In this document: positions 1 to 6,538 of the stretch, in pieces | Layout of the letters: every line of letters begins with the position of its first letter | How positions within the stretch are numbered: position 1 is the stretch's first letter | Source of the DNA: Synergistaceae bacterium | GTDB lineage: Bacteria > Synergistota > Synergistia > Synergistales > Aminobacteriaceae | Assembly (NCBI GenBank): GCA_009776565.1 | Contig: WRNQ01000032.1 | Location: 3,366 to 13,169 of the forward strand | Length of the DNA: 9,804 nt | Direction: 5' to 3' | Position numbers and translations under genes: made by a program | The notes under the pieces: generated by a model | Seen by the model: only the letters and a program-made list of their open reading frames with translations | Told to the model about the DNA's origin: nothing | The model's database searches: none

Positions 1-719
1 AGTGTTTTAATATTACCTTCCTCTTTTTCAAAAAAACTCTGAGCCTCAAGTTCATAAAAATCTATCATGTCGTCTATCAATATCAATTCATGTTGTTTAC
101 CGTTGTCAGTCGCCAGTTTAACTGTATCCGTCACTACCTTTACAAGTTCCTCAGTTGGTAAATTGTCAAGAGCCAGTCTGATAACTTTTTGGTAATATCG
201 CCTCCTTTCTTGTATTTCTGTTCCAATAGCCGTAATATCCGACACTTTCGGAAAACCCGATATCGCTCGCTCTTCATTAAGAATCCTCATAATGACCTTA
301 AGCCCTTCTGGTTTAATGACTTCTTCAAATGTTTGCGCCAGTTTTATAATCATAGATATTACAGCGGAAGGTTCGCAAGAGCCAAGCTTGGATAAACCGG
401 CGGCAATTATATTTGCGCGCGCGACAGGAGTAAACTTGGACAAGTCCAAAGCCTCCGAATTTAAGGATGGATCAAAAAGAGAGAATGGGGAAGATTTCAG
501 CAGCTCTAAAATCACGCTAACAGGTTCTAACGAAACGCCAGGTAACCAGGCAATTTCAGCGGAAAGGCGTTTTATTGGATGAATCAACACATTGTAAGCT
601 TGCTCAGATTCAGCAGCAATAAGAAGCAGGCTATGTTCATCGGCTAAATCCTTAAGTTTAGCGCGGTTATCAAAAGGAGATGCATTCAGGATATTAAATG
701 GGTTTTGAAATAGATCCAT
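1..719 (-). CDS. J-domain-like co-chaperone (HPD-less), C-terminus off the left edge
   Basis: This is the last visible gene of the chaperone operon; 239 codons are readable before the window edge and no stop is reached. The start is the ATG at 719-717. No strong Shine-Dalgarno precedes it, so translation probably depends on coupling to the AAA+ gene 27 nt upstream. Residues 6-60 have a J-domain-like layout: NPFNIL (helix I-like), a charged helix DNRAKLKDLADEH (17-29), then AYNVLIHPIKRL (41-52), which resembles the AYEVLSDPEKR segment of DnaJ helices III-IV. The HPD tripeptide needed by classical J-proteins is absent and the loop is very short. The rest (about 65-239) looks all-helical and unrecognised, with an RRRYYQK stretch near 172. 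Seen: the motifs and the missing HPD. Inferred: a co-chaperone or substrate adaptor for the adjacent Hsp70. It could instead be an unrelated helical protein with chance resemblance. Confidence 0.75.
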   Translation of the reverse strand, partial: MDLFQNPFNILNASPFDNRAKLKDLADEHSLLLIAAESEQAYNVLIHPIKRLSAEIAWLPGVSLEPVSVILELLKSSPFSLFDPSLNSEALDLSKFTPVARANIIAAGLSKLGSCEPSAVISMIIKLAQTFEEVIKPEGLKVIMRILNEERAISGFPKVSDITAIGTEIQERRRYYQKVIRLALDNLPTEELVKVVTDTVKLATDNGKQHELILIDDMIDFYELEAQSFFEKEEGNIKT

Positions 720-746
720 AACTTGTACCAGTTTCTTTTGCGCATG

Positions 747-2165
747 TTATTCTTTGATAAATCCAATTTTTTTGTTCTTTTCTTTCGGTAAACTCGCCAG
801 AGCCGTATCAAGGCTGACTTGGTCAAGTTTCGGCTTTCCAGATTTAGCTGTAAGTCTAGCCGCTTCGCGCACAACAAAAGCAGCGTCGGAAAGCGCTTTA
901 CCTGTCAAAGCATTGATAATAATTTCCACGTTTAAATTGTCCTCTTTTGGCAATTTATTTAAAAGCGATTCGATAAGCGCAGATACTTCAAGTTTCGAGG
1001 GCATTTTCACTTCCACGATGTGGTCGAAGCGTCCGCGCCTGATAATGGCGGGGTCAATCATGTCGATTTGATTGGTCATTGCTATGACCAATACTTTGTT
1101 TTTTGTCATTTCTGAAAGTCGTCTTAGAAATTCAGCTACTTCTTCAACGTGATGTTGTCCTGTTGCTCCTGTTTGTCTTTCAGACAGAAAAGACTCCATC
1201 TCGTCAATAATAATAACAGCCGGAGAATTTTTGACAGCTTTATCGAAAACTTCCGAAATTTTTCTGCTCGTTTCGTGAATATAAGGACTCCCAACGCTGC
1301 TCGAATCAATTGGGAAACTCGGCCAATCAAGAAATTCAACAAGCCGCTCCACGGCATATGTTTTTCCGCACCCAGGAGGACCGTAAAGAACAATGGAGGA
1401 CGGAAATTCAATTCCCATTCTTTGATATTTCTCCGCGTTATGAACTATGTCAATGACATGCTCGTTGAAAAATTCCTCTATTTGCGGACGCCCCGGAAGG
1501 CTGAATACTTTGGAAGTTGATTGCGATAGAATTTCCCTTTCCCCTTCGGGAGTTACAGCAATAGCGCTTTGCTTGCCAGCCGGAACATACACATCAGCAG
1601 GCACATAAAGTCCTGCTGCATGAACTATTTCTGCAATATCGCCAGCGTCCATCCATCCTGCGAGTTGAGTCAGGCGCCTGAACGAATCGGTTGATATGAC
1701 CACTCCGCCGGTGAGCCACTTCCCCAAAATAACGTCGTCGCTTATTCGCGGCGTCACTGTCCAGGTTGGAAGCAGCCTGGAGTATTGCTCAACATAAATG
1801 GCGTCGTGAAAAGAATCATCCTTTGATAATTCTCTGGACTCATGAAGCGCTATAGCAAAAGACAAAGCGTCCATCTTATCGCAAATTAATTTTCTTCTAT
1901 TAACTTCAACCGGCGCCATACTGTATACGTAAGGACTGTACAAAACGCGAAATGACGCGTCGCCAAACGTTATTACATCAAAAAGAGATTCGTCCAGAAA
2001 TCCTTTGTCATGCCATTTTTGCGCTAACTCTGGGCTTGCAAGCAAAATGTTGTTTATATCGCTTGCGCCATAAATTTGCCATTGGTCGCCCCAAAAAAGG
2101 AGCGAATTTACTTCCGACCCATCCTGCAATTTATAGCCTTTTGGTAACCACAAGTCCTTTGCCAT
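747..2165 (-). CDS. AAA+ ATPase, classic Cdc48/FtsH/Vps4-type clade, with unknown N-terminal domain
   Basis: A 472-residue protein, probably a hexameric ATP-driven unfoldase or remodeller. Residues 1-215 form an N-terminal domain I do not recognise; the AAA+ module spans about 225-460. It has Walker A GPPGCGKT (262-269), Walker B VIIIDE (317-322), sensor-1 Asn365 in AMTNQ, and an SRH with DPAIIRRGRFD (371-381) carrying two arginine-finger candidates, Arg376 and Arg379. A C-terminal small-domain helix follows (GKALSDAAF, 422-430). The segment after the first core helix aligns with pore loop 1 of Vps4-like ATPases: Y295-I296-H297 stands where W-V-G is usual, which supports substrate threading. 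No FtsH zinc protease or transmembrane segment is present. The ATG is 4 nt after the Hsp70 stop, with GAGG at 2174-2177. Family assignment is firm. The partnership with Hsp70, by analogy with DnaK-ClpB, is inferred from gene order. Confidence 0.95.
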   Translation of the reverse strand: MAKDLWLPKGYKLQDGSEVNSLLFWGDQWQIYGASDINNILLASPELAQKWHDKGFLDESLFDVITFGDASFRVLYSPYVYSMAPVEVNRRKLICDKMDALSFAIALHESRELSKDDSFHDAIYVEQYSRLLPTWTVTPRISDDVILGKWLTGGVVISTDSFRRLTQLAGWMDAGDIAEIVHAAGLYVPADVYVPAGKQSAIAVTPEGEREILSQSTSKVFSLPGRPQIEEFFNEHVIDIVHNAEKYQRMGIEFPSSIVLYGPPGCGKTYAVERLVEFLDWPSFPIDSSSVGSPYIHETSRKISEVFDKAVKNSPAVIIIDEMESFLSERQTGATGQHHVEEVAEFLRRLSEMTKNKVLVIAMTNQIDMIDPAIIRRGRFDHIVEVKMPSKLEVSALIESLLNKLPKEDNLNVEIIINALTGKALSDAAFVVREAARLTAKSGKPKLDQVSLDTALASLPKEKNKKIGFIKE

Positions 2166-2169
2166 AAAG

Positions 2170-4668
2170 TTATCCTCTGATTATATTTACACTACTCGCG
2201 TCATAATATTGATTCGATCTTTCAAATTGGATATTCCAAAGGCTAACCACGACAGACCGCAAATTTTCTATCTCGCCGGAATTTAAAAATCGCTCGCCGA
2301 TATCGACAAGTTCCTTAAAACGACGCGCGTCAATAAAATTATATGGCGAAGAAGCCATATCCTTGAACCAATCAATGACAAACCAATCCTGACGCCATAG
2401 TATCTCGAAATTCTTACCCCTCAATTCGTCTAAATAACCTTCAAAACTATCATCGTTTTTGTCAATGGATTGTTGCGCGGTTTTAGTTAATTTCTCAAAA
2501 GCCTCTATTTCGTTAGGTCGCGCGTACTGTTGGACATTTTTTTGAAAGTAAAATGTCACGTTGTCGAGGTCCATTTGACGGGATTCTGGAACATGCGCCT
2601 CTCTGACCTGAGAAATTATTTTTTTTGCTTCAAGATTATTTTCATGGGCTTCTTGAGCCTTCTCCGCGTCTGCGACATTTGGGTCGAGCGATTGGGCGGT
2701 TTTCAATTTTTGCCTCGCTTGTTCCAGTTTAGAATCATTTACTCTAAGGCTCATCTCGTCAGCACTACGCTGCAATAGATCAGCCTCTTCAATAATTCTC
2801 TCGGATTCGTCGGAAAAATTATACTGTCCGCCCTGAGGCGAATAAAAATTCTTAGTGCTGGACGTAAAACCAATACACGGAACTGAAGCTGATACCATTA
2901 TGACGCCAGAATCCAGCATCTCTATCGCGAATTCAAGATCCGCGCCCGCCGGTATAACTCCATTATCAAAATCGGAACCGTTAATAAGAAGTTCGCCAAT
3001 TCTGCGATTGGCGTTTATAGGATATTTAATATCGCCTTCCCATAATCTGAAAACAAGCGCTCCGTCGGAACCGGCTTTAAGCGATTCGGCAGCTTTAAAA
3101 AGAATTTTATCTTTTTTTAAAGGAAGCGATTCTCCCGCTTTAACCACACGCTCAAGTTTTGTTTGTGTGCTGCCAGGTTTAATTAAAGCTTCAACGCTGA
3201 TGGTATGCGATGCGGGAATGGAGTCAACCGATGCGGCAGTCCTTGTGATTGTTATTTTGTCTTGTTCAAGGGATATTGGACCGCCAAACGGATCGAACAC
3301 GAACGTCTTAAAATGATTTTCCCCCATTTCAGGCAGAAAGACATCAACAATTGCGCCATGCGCCAGAGAAAAACGGCCTGATGTCCAACCCGTGTCGATG
3401 CTGTCTATTTGAAATTCCGACCCCGAAGTTACCTCTTCTTCAAGCTGGAGTATTATCTTTGCCTTAACGTCAGGCGTGCGTGCATAATAATTAAAGGACA
3501 GATTCAGTTTACCTCCGGTTACAAGCTCTCCGCGCGAGTTTTTCTTCGAGCGATTCTGAGTGCTCCAATCAATGGACTCGGCAAATAAGCTTGCGCCTTC
3601 AGCCACGGCGGTCATTGGGTTGACATCTAAGCCACCGGCTATTCCTAGCTCGGAAGTGACTTTGTTACGCAAATTCACGTATTGATTAGGTCCGCCGATG
3701 AAGACGATACGTTCAATATCATGAGGCGCGAGACCAGCTTTGGCGATGGTATCTCTTGCGGCTTTTATAGTATCGTCAACTTGACCGGCAAAAAGTTTAT
3801 CGCAAATTACTCTGTCCAAAGGAATGTCAAAGTATATTTCCTTCCCGCCGAGGTCGTTGGCCATTATGTCGGTTTCCAGTAGTGTAATCTTTGTTTCCTC
3901 TTTTGACGAGAGCTCTATCTTAGCTTGCTCGGCAGCCCACGCTGCCATACGAACAAGTCGTTGAAATTTTGGATTTACCGGAAAATCTTCAGGAAGATCG
4001 AAAGTTTCATTAAGCCAGGGGATAACAACGTTATCAACTAATTTTCGGTCAAAATCTCTGCCGCCGCACATGGCAATGCCTCCATGCGCAAGCAAATTAA
4101 CTCGGCCGTCGGTGTTTTGTGCAATGGCAACGTCCAAAGTTCCTCCGCCTAAATCGTAAATTAAAAACATTCCGTTAGATTTATACACGCGCATGACGCT
4201 CATAATGGCGGCAACCGGCTCTTGCATTAAGGCTACTTTGCCAATGCCGGCCATTTCTGCGGCCTGCATGGTTGCGGTCTTCTGCATTTGATTGAACGCT
4301 GCGGGGACAGTGATGACGGTTCCTGTATCGGGGTCGTTCCTGATTTCCTCTGGCAAATAGCCGAATAATACCTTTAAAATTTCAGCGGAACATTCCTCGG
4401 GCGTTTTAGAGATATTCAAGTCTGGAAAGTCTATAGGGGTACTCGTTCCCATGAAGCGTTTGAATAGCATGGCGGTATTTTTAGGGTAACGCGAAGCGTT
4501 ATCATATGCGCGCTTACCTATAATTTTATTCCCGCGCCGGTCGATATAAATGGCGGACGGGGTTACGTCATTTTGCTCGGGGCTTTTCCATAAGCGGGTC
4601 GTTAAGCCGTCAAAGGAACAAATTGCACTATTGGTAGTGCCTAAGTCTATACCTATGTAGTGTTTCAT
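2170..4668 (-). CDS. Divergent, enlarged Hsp70 (DnaK-like) chaperone
   Basis: An 832-residue Hsp70, against about 640 for DnaK. The nucleotide-binding domain (1-365) has all the catalytic signatures: IDLGTTNS (7-14, Asp8), Lys70 in LFKRFMG, Glu150 in QEPVAA, DLGGGTLD (172-179: Asp172, Thr177, Asp179), and the adenosine motif FIGGPNQYV (323-331). It should therefore bind and hydrolyse ATP. After AEGASLFAES (356-365) the usual hydrophobic VLLLDV linker is missing, replaced by a polar stretch with SKKNSRG. About 385-495 is an inserted beta-rich region. About 510-600 resembles the beta substrate-binding domain (RRIGELLI and GVIMVSASV match the DnaK positions of KSLGQFNL and GILHVSAKD). About 619-691 is a charged helical stretch, partly TPR-like around LDPNVADA, and 692-832 is a novel aromatic-rich C-terminus. 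The ATG overlaps the GrpE-like stop as ATGA, with AAGG 7 nt upstream. Cytoplasmic. Family certain; substrates unknown. Confidence 0.97.
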   Translation of the reverse strand: MKHYIGIDLGTTNSAICSFDGLTTRLWKSPEQNDVTPSAIYIDRRGNKIIGKRAYDNASRYPKNTAMLFKRFMGTSTPIDFPDLNISKTPEECSAEILKVLFGYLPEEIRNDPDTGTVITVPAAFNQMQKTATMQAAEMAGIGKVALMQEPVAAIMSVMRVYKSNGMFLIYDLGGGTLDVAIAQNTDGRVNLLAHGGIAMCGGRDFDRKLVDNVVIPWLNETFDLPEDFPVNPKFQRLVRMAAWAAEQAKIELSSKEETKITLLETDIMANDLGGKEIYFDIPLDRVICDKLFAGQVDDTIKAARDTIAKAGLAPHDIERIVFIGGPNQYVNLRNKVTSELGIAGGLDVNPMTAVAEGASLFAESIDWSTQNRSKKNSRGELVTGGKLNLSFNYYARTPDVKAKIILQLEEEVTSGSEFQIDSIDTGWTSGRFSLAHGAIVDVFLPEMGENHFKTFVFDPFGGPISLEQDKITITRTAASVDSIPASHTISVEALIKPGSTQTKLERVVKAGESLPLKKDKILFKAAESLKAGSDGALVFRLWEGDIKYPINANRRIGELLINGSDFDNGVIPAGADLEFAIEMLDSGVIMVSASVPCIGFTSSTKNFYSPQGGQYNFSDESERIIEEADLLQRSADEMSLRVNDSKLEQARQKLKTAQSLDPNVADAEKAQEAHENNLEAKKIISQVREAHVPESRQMDLDNVTFYFQKNVQQYARPNEIEAFEKLTKTAQQSIDKNDDSFEGYLDELRGKNFEILWRQDWFVIDWFKDMASSPYNFIDARRFKELVDIGERFLNSGEIENLRSVVVSLWNIQFERSNQYYDASSVNIIRG

Positions 4669-5045
4669 TTTTTCACCTTCCGTAACATTACAGTTCCCAT
4701 TTTTATAAGACCATCTTTTCCCATAATGATAGGTTCAAGCATTTGTTCCACCATTAACTCGTCCTGCGCTTCAAAATCTTCTATATTTAGGGGCGTAGCC
4801 GCCGTTCCGGAGTCAAAACGATCACCTTCTATGTTAACAAACTTCAATTCGGCCAGGTTCATGGTTTCTTCAAGCTTTTTAACGAACCATCGAAGTTGGC
4901 TTTTGTGCCGTTCCTGCTCTACGACATCTAATTTCGTAAGTAATCGGTCGAATGCCCGCCCAAAACGCCAGGATTCGACCGCCATCGTTATGACCGCGTT
5001 TCGAAGAGTTTCTTCACGTGCTGTAACCTGTTCTGAATTTGACAT
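4665..5045 (-). CDS. Miniature GrpE-like nucleotide-exchange factor candidate
   Basis: A 126-residue acidic protein. I chose the ATG at 5045-5043: GGAG lies 7 nt upstream (5053-5056), whereas the in-frame TTG at 5051 sits almost on the Shine-Dalgarno. Residues 8-65 look like one long helix, with a tryptophan-containing stretch VESWRFGRAFDRLL and RWFVKKLEE. The C-terminal half resembles the GrpE beta domain: GDRFDSGTAATPLN (74-87) falls where GrpE has G-x-PFDPxxHEAV, and VEQMLEPIIMGKDGLIKMGTVMLRKV (99-124 region) falls where GrpE has the VLQKGYLLNGRVLRPA strand pair. The long N-terminal paired helix of E. coli GrpE (about 197 residues) is much shortened. The position directly before hsp70, with a 4-nt overlap, strengthens the call. 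Seen: the partial motif match and context. Inferred: nucleotide exchange on this Hsp70. The resemblance is distant, so a plain Hsp70-associated protein remains possible. Confidence 0.8.
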   Translation of the reverse strand: MSNSEQVTAREETLRNAVITMAVESWRFGRAFDRLLTKLDVVEQERHKSQLRWFVKKLEETMNLAELKFVNIEGDRFDSGTAATPLNIEDFEAQDELMVEQMLEPIIMGKDGLIKMGTVMLRKVKK

Positions 5046-5057
5046 AATCAATCTCCT

Positions 5058-5759
5058 CTATTTCTTATTACCGCTTATGTAGCCAATTTGAGGCGTTTGT
5101 TTGAGGCGCTCAGGGACATAGCCTAATAGAATCGCATCAAGAATAGCTTCTTCTATAATCTCGCTCCGACGAGTTTCAACTTCGCTTTCAGCGCGTCTGT
5201 AGTCGCTTTCTAAATAACTAAAGCTCCAGCAACGGCTATGGAAATCGTCAGAGAGCTTATTAGAAGCGTTTATGGTATCATTTGTATTAACCAAGCCGCT
5301 TATTACTTCTAAACGGATTTTTTCCCTAAAGTACCATCGAAGTTGAGATATATTAAATGTATTATTAGTACCTACAGGAGGTTTCTCATATTGTAATTGC
5401 GTGTTTGAATTACTATTTGGCGTGGTGTTCACTGTATTCAACGGCGCAGGATTGCTTCTTTGAGAAAGTGACGGCGATGGCGCGCTTACAGAAGAAGAAT
5501 TTTTTTCAGTTTGTACACTACTAATAATCCATAACAGGCAAAAGATTATCAGTATAATCCCCCATCCCCAGATAAGCGAATTGGATTCTTTTTGTTTTTT
5601 ACTTCTACTATCACTATTTATATCTTCATATTTTGAAGATGATTCCTTGGGAGCAAAATCCTTAAATGCATAGTCGTTTACATTTTCAACTATGCTGATA
5701 TCGGAGACTAAATTTACAAGACCTGAGAATCCTTTTTTACTATTATCATTATTAATCAT
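5058..5759 (-). CDS. Single-pass membrane protein opening the chaperone operon
   Basis: A 233-residue protein. The N-terminal 60 residues are polar and end in a basic patch (SRSKKQK, 51-57). One hydrophobic segment follows (about 62-82, IWGWGIILIIFCLLWII). A low-complexity Ser/Pro/Asn/Thr linker (86-125) leads to a C-terminal helical domain from about 126. By the positive-inside rule the N-terminus is cytoplasmic and the C-terminal domain lies outside. That domain begins PPVGTNNT-x4-QLRWYFREKIRLE and continues with SRCWSF, which I recall as a recurrent extracytoplasmic domain (G-x-QIRYCLxExIR ... YNSRCxxFRY) of many bacterial membrane proteins. If so, the first conserved Cys is Tyr143 here while Cys177 is kept, so a disulfide would be lost. 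The ATG has only a weak, distant AGGA, but a leader ORF stops 6 nt upstream. The gene lies 12 nt before the GrpE-like start and its stop overlaps that gene's Shine-Dalgarno. Function unknown; it may anchor or signal to the chaperones. Confidence 0.88.
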   Translation of the reverse strand: MINNDNSKKGFSGLVNLVSDISIVENVNDYAFKDFAPKESSSKYEDINSDSRSKKQKESNSLIWGWGIILIIFCLLWIISSVQTEKNSSSVSAPSPSLSQRSNPAPLNTVNTTPNSNSNTQLQYEKPPVGTNNTFNISQLRWYFREKIRLEVISGLVNTNDTINASNKLSDDFHSRCWSFSYLESDYRRAESEVETRRSEIIEEAILDAILLGYVPERLKQTPQIGYISGNKK

Positions 5760-5765
5760 AGCTAT

Positions 5766-5840
5766 TCAGCTTATTTTCCTATATTCAAATAATCTGTTAT
5801 TGTAAAGCTCCCTTCGCTTTGGGTTTGGTTGCAGTTTCAT
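5766..5840 (-). CDS. Possible 24-codon leader peptide upstream of the chaperone operon
   Basis: An ATG at 5840-5838, preceded by GGAG only 4 nt away, opens a 24-residue reading frame. It encodes a basic peptide starting MKLQPNPKRREL and ends at TGA (5768-5766). The stop lies exactly two codons before the ATG of the membrane protein and in the same frame. It falls within the roughly 108-nt untranslated leader predicted from the promoter at 5874-5902. The downstream start has almost no ribosome-binding site, so termination-reinitiation coupling would explain how it is translated. Nothing in the peptide resembles an attenuator (no codon run, no arrest motif). It could equally be chance, since short ORFs are common in AT-rich leaders. 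Confidence 0.35.
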   Translation of the reverse strand: MKLQPNPKRRELYNNRLFEYRKIS

Positions 5841-5873
5841 ATTTCTCCACAAGCAATGTTTCACTTATGTATC

Positions 5874-5902
5874 ATTATATTCTCAAAGCTGTCATTTGTC
5901 AG
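5874..5902 (-). promoter_or_regulatory. Sigma70-type promoter for the chaperone operon
   Basis: On the minus strand, CTGACA (5902-5897, 5 of 6 to TTGACA) is separated by exactly 17 nt from TATAAT (5879-5874, perfect). Transcription would start near 5867, giving a leader of about 108 nt before the first gene. No heat-shock CIRCE-type inverted repeat or sigma32-like element is visible nearby, so the sequence does not show heat-shock control. Confidence 0.7.
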
Positions 5903-5972
5903 GTAAAATGACGATGTTTGCAAATATAGATTTATCTCTTTTTAAAAATGTAAGCAAAAACTTCTGAAGACG

Positions 5973-5981
5973 TGCTATACT
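5973..5981 (+). promoter_or_regulatory. Extended -10 promoter for the 63-residue gene
   Basis: TGCTATACT is an extended -10 element (TG-n-TATACT, 5 of 6 to TATAAT). No clear -35 is visible 16-18 nt upstream, as is common for extended -10 promoters. Transcription would start near 5988, about 70 nt before the start codon at 6058. It points away from the chaperone operon promoter, whose -35 lies about 70 bp to the left. Confidence 0.5.
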
Positions 5982-6057
5982 TTGTGTAGGTTAAGATGAA
6001 TACCAGCTTGATGATTCATTTGATGAGCAGGACTGAGAAGCGGAGGAATAAATCTGT

Positions 6058-6249
6058 ATGGCATATAGTGATGAACTATGGGCGGATTGCAAAAGAAAAT
6101 GCCGCTTAAACAATGAAGATATTGCCCTTGCTAAACGGCTGGGATTGAATCCCAGGAGTCTTATTAAAAATATCCCAAATAAAAGCGAGTCGTGGAAAGC
6201 TCCAGTTAAAGAATGGCTGCACGAAATAGAGGCGAAACGGCAAAGATAA
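6058..6249 (+). CDS. Small conserved-looking protein, function unknown
   Basis: A 63-residue basic protein starting ATG, with GGAGGA at 6042-6047 (10-nt spacing) and an extended -10 promoter upstream. It looks fully helical and soluble, with no signal peptide. It carries two cysteines close together (CKRKC, 11-15), then a central LAKRLGLNPRSLIKNIPNK block (about 24-42), and a tryptophan-containing tail (SWKAPVKEWL, 45-54). I recall similar small proteins, with the same NPRSLIKNIP and WKAPVK blocks, across many anaerobic bacteria as uncharacterised proteins; this is memory and not a search. The basic surface and short helices would suit nucleic-acid or ribosome contact, but no HTH can be claimed. 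It is a lone gene facing away from the chaperone operon, and no terminator is obvious after it. Confidence 0.8.
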   Translation: MAYSDELWADCKRKCRLNNEDIALAKRLGLNPRSLIKNIPNKSESWKAPVKEWLHEIEAKRQR

Positions 6250-6538
6250 GACGCGTGATTGCAAGCTCCATTTAAATATGGGTTGTATGCAACGAACTTA
6301 GCCTGCATTTAGAATCGCCTCTGCCGAAAGATACGCTGCCCGTTGTGTTAAAGCAGATAAAGATAACAGAGACTAAAAAAGTAATGGCGTAGTGGAGCAA
6401 GAACCAGGCGGCGTAGTGATTAATATAGCTCTACGGTTTCGGATTGGCGGCTCACAAAGTCCCGACTGGTGGTTTATGTAGTCCGGAATACTAAGAAGTT
6501 TACCGCAGAATCATTTGCGTACCTGCCTGTGGATAGTT
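6250..6538 (+). other. Gene-free stretch, possible eroded coding sequence
   Basis: About 290 bp without an intact gene, lying between the small gene and the convergent toxin gene. Two stretches still read like protein: 6279-6389, with no start codon and a stop at 6390, giving phrases such as ELSLHLESPLPKDTLPVVLKQIK; and, shifted by one base, about 6427-6538, giving KSRLVVYVVRNTKKFTAESF. These could be the pieces of one frameshifted gene, but I recognise neither and chance is not excluded. The only hairpin seen is a weak 4-bp one (GTTG/CAAC, near 6282-6293), so there is no convincing terminator. Confidence 0.25.

Noticed and set aside
2855..3316. A 153-codon plus-strand ORF opposite the Hsp70 gene.
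   Set aside because: It is the antisense shadow of a well-supported coding region, with no family signal.
4665..5051. GrpE-like start at the TTG at 5051.
   Set aside because: It sits almost on top of the Shine-Dalgarno; the ATG at 5045 has proper 7-nt spacing.
5800..5840. A possible CIRCE-like or hairpin element in the chaperone operon leader (CCC ... GGG).
   Set aside because: Only three pairs form and no CIRCE half-sites are present.
5995..6036. A short acidic reading (DEYQLDDSFDEQD then stop) just before the 63-residue gene.
   Set aside because: It has no start codon and a TAA directly in front, and it lies inside the leader; probably chance.
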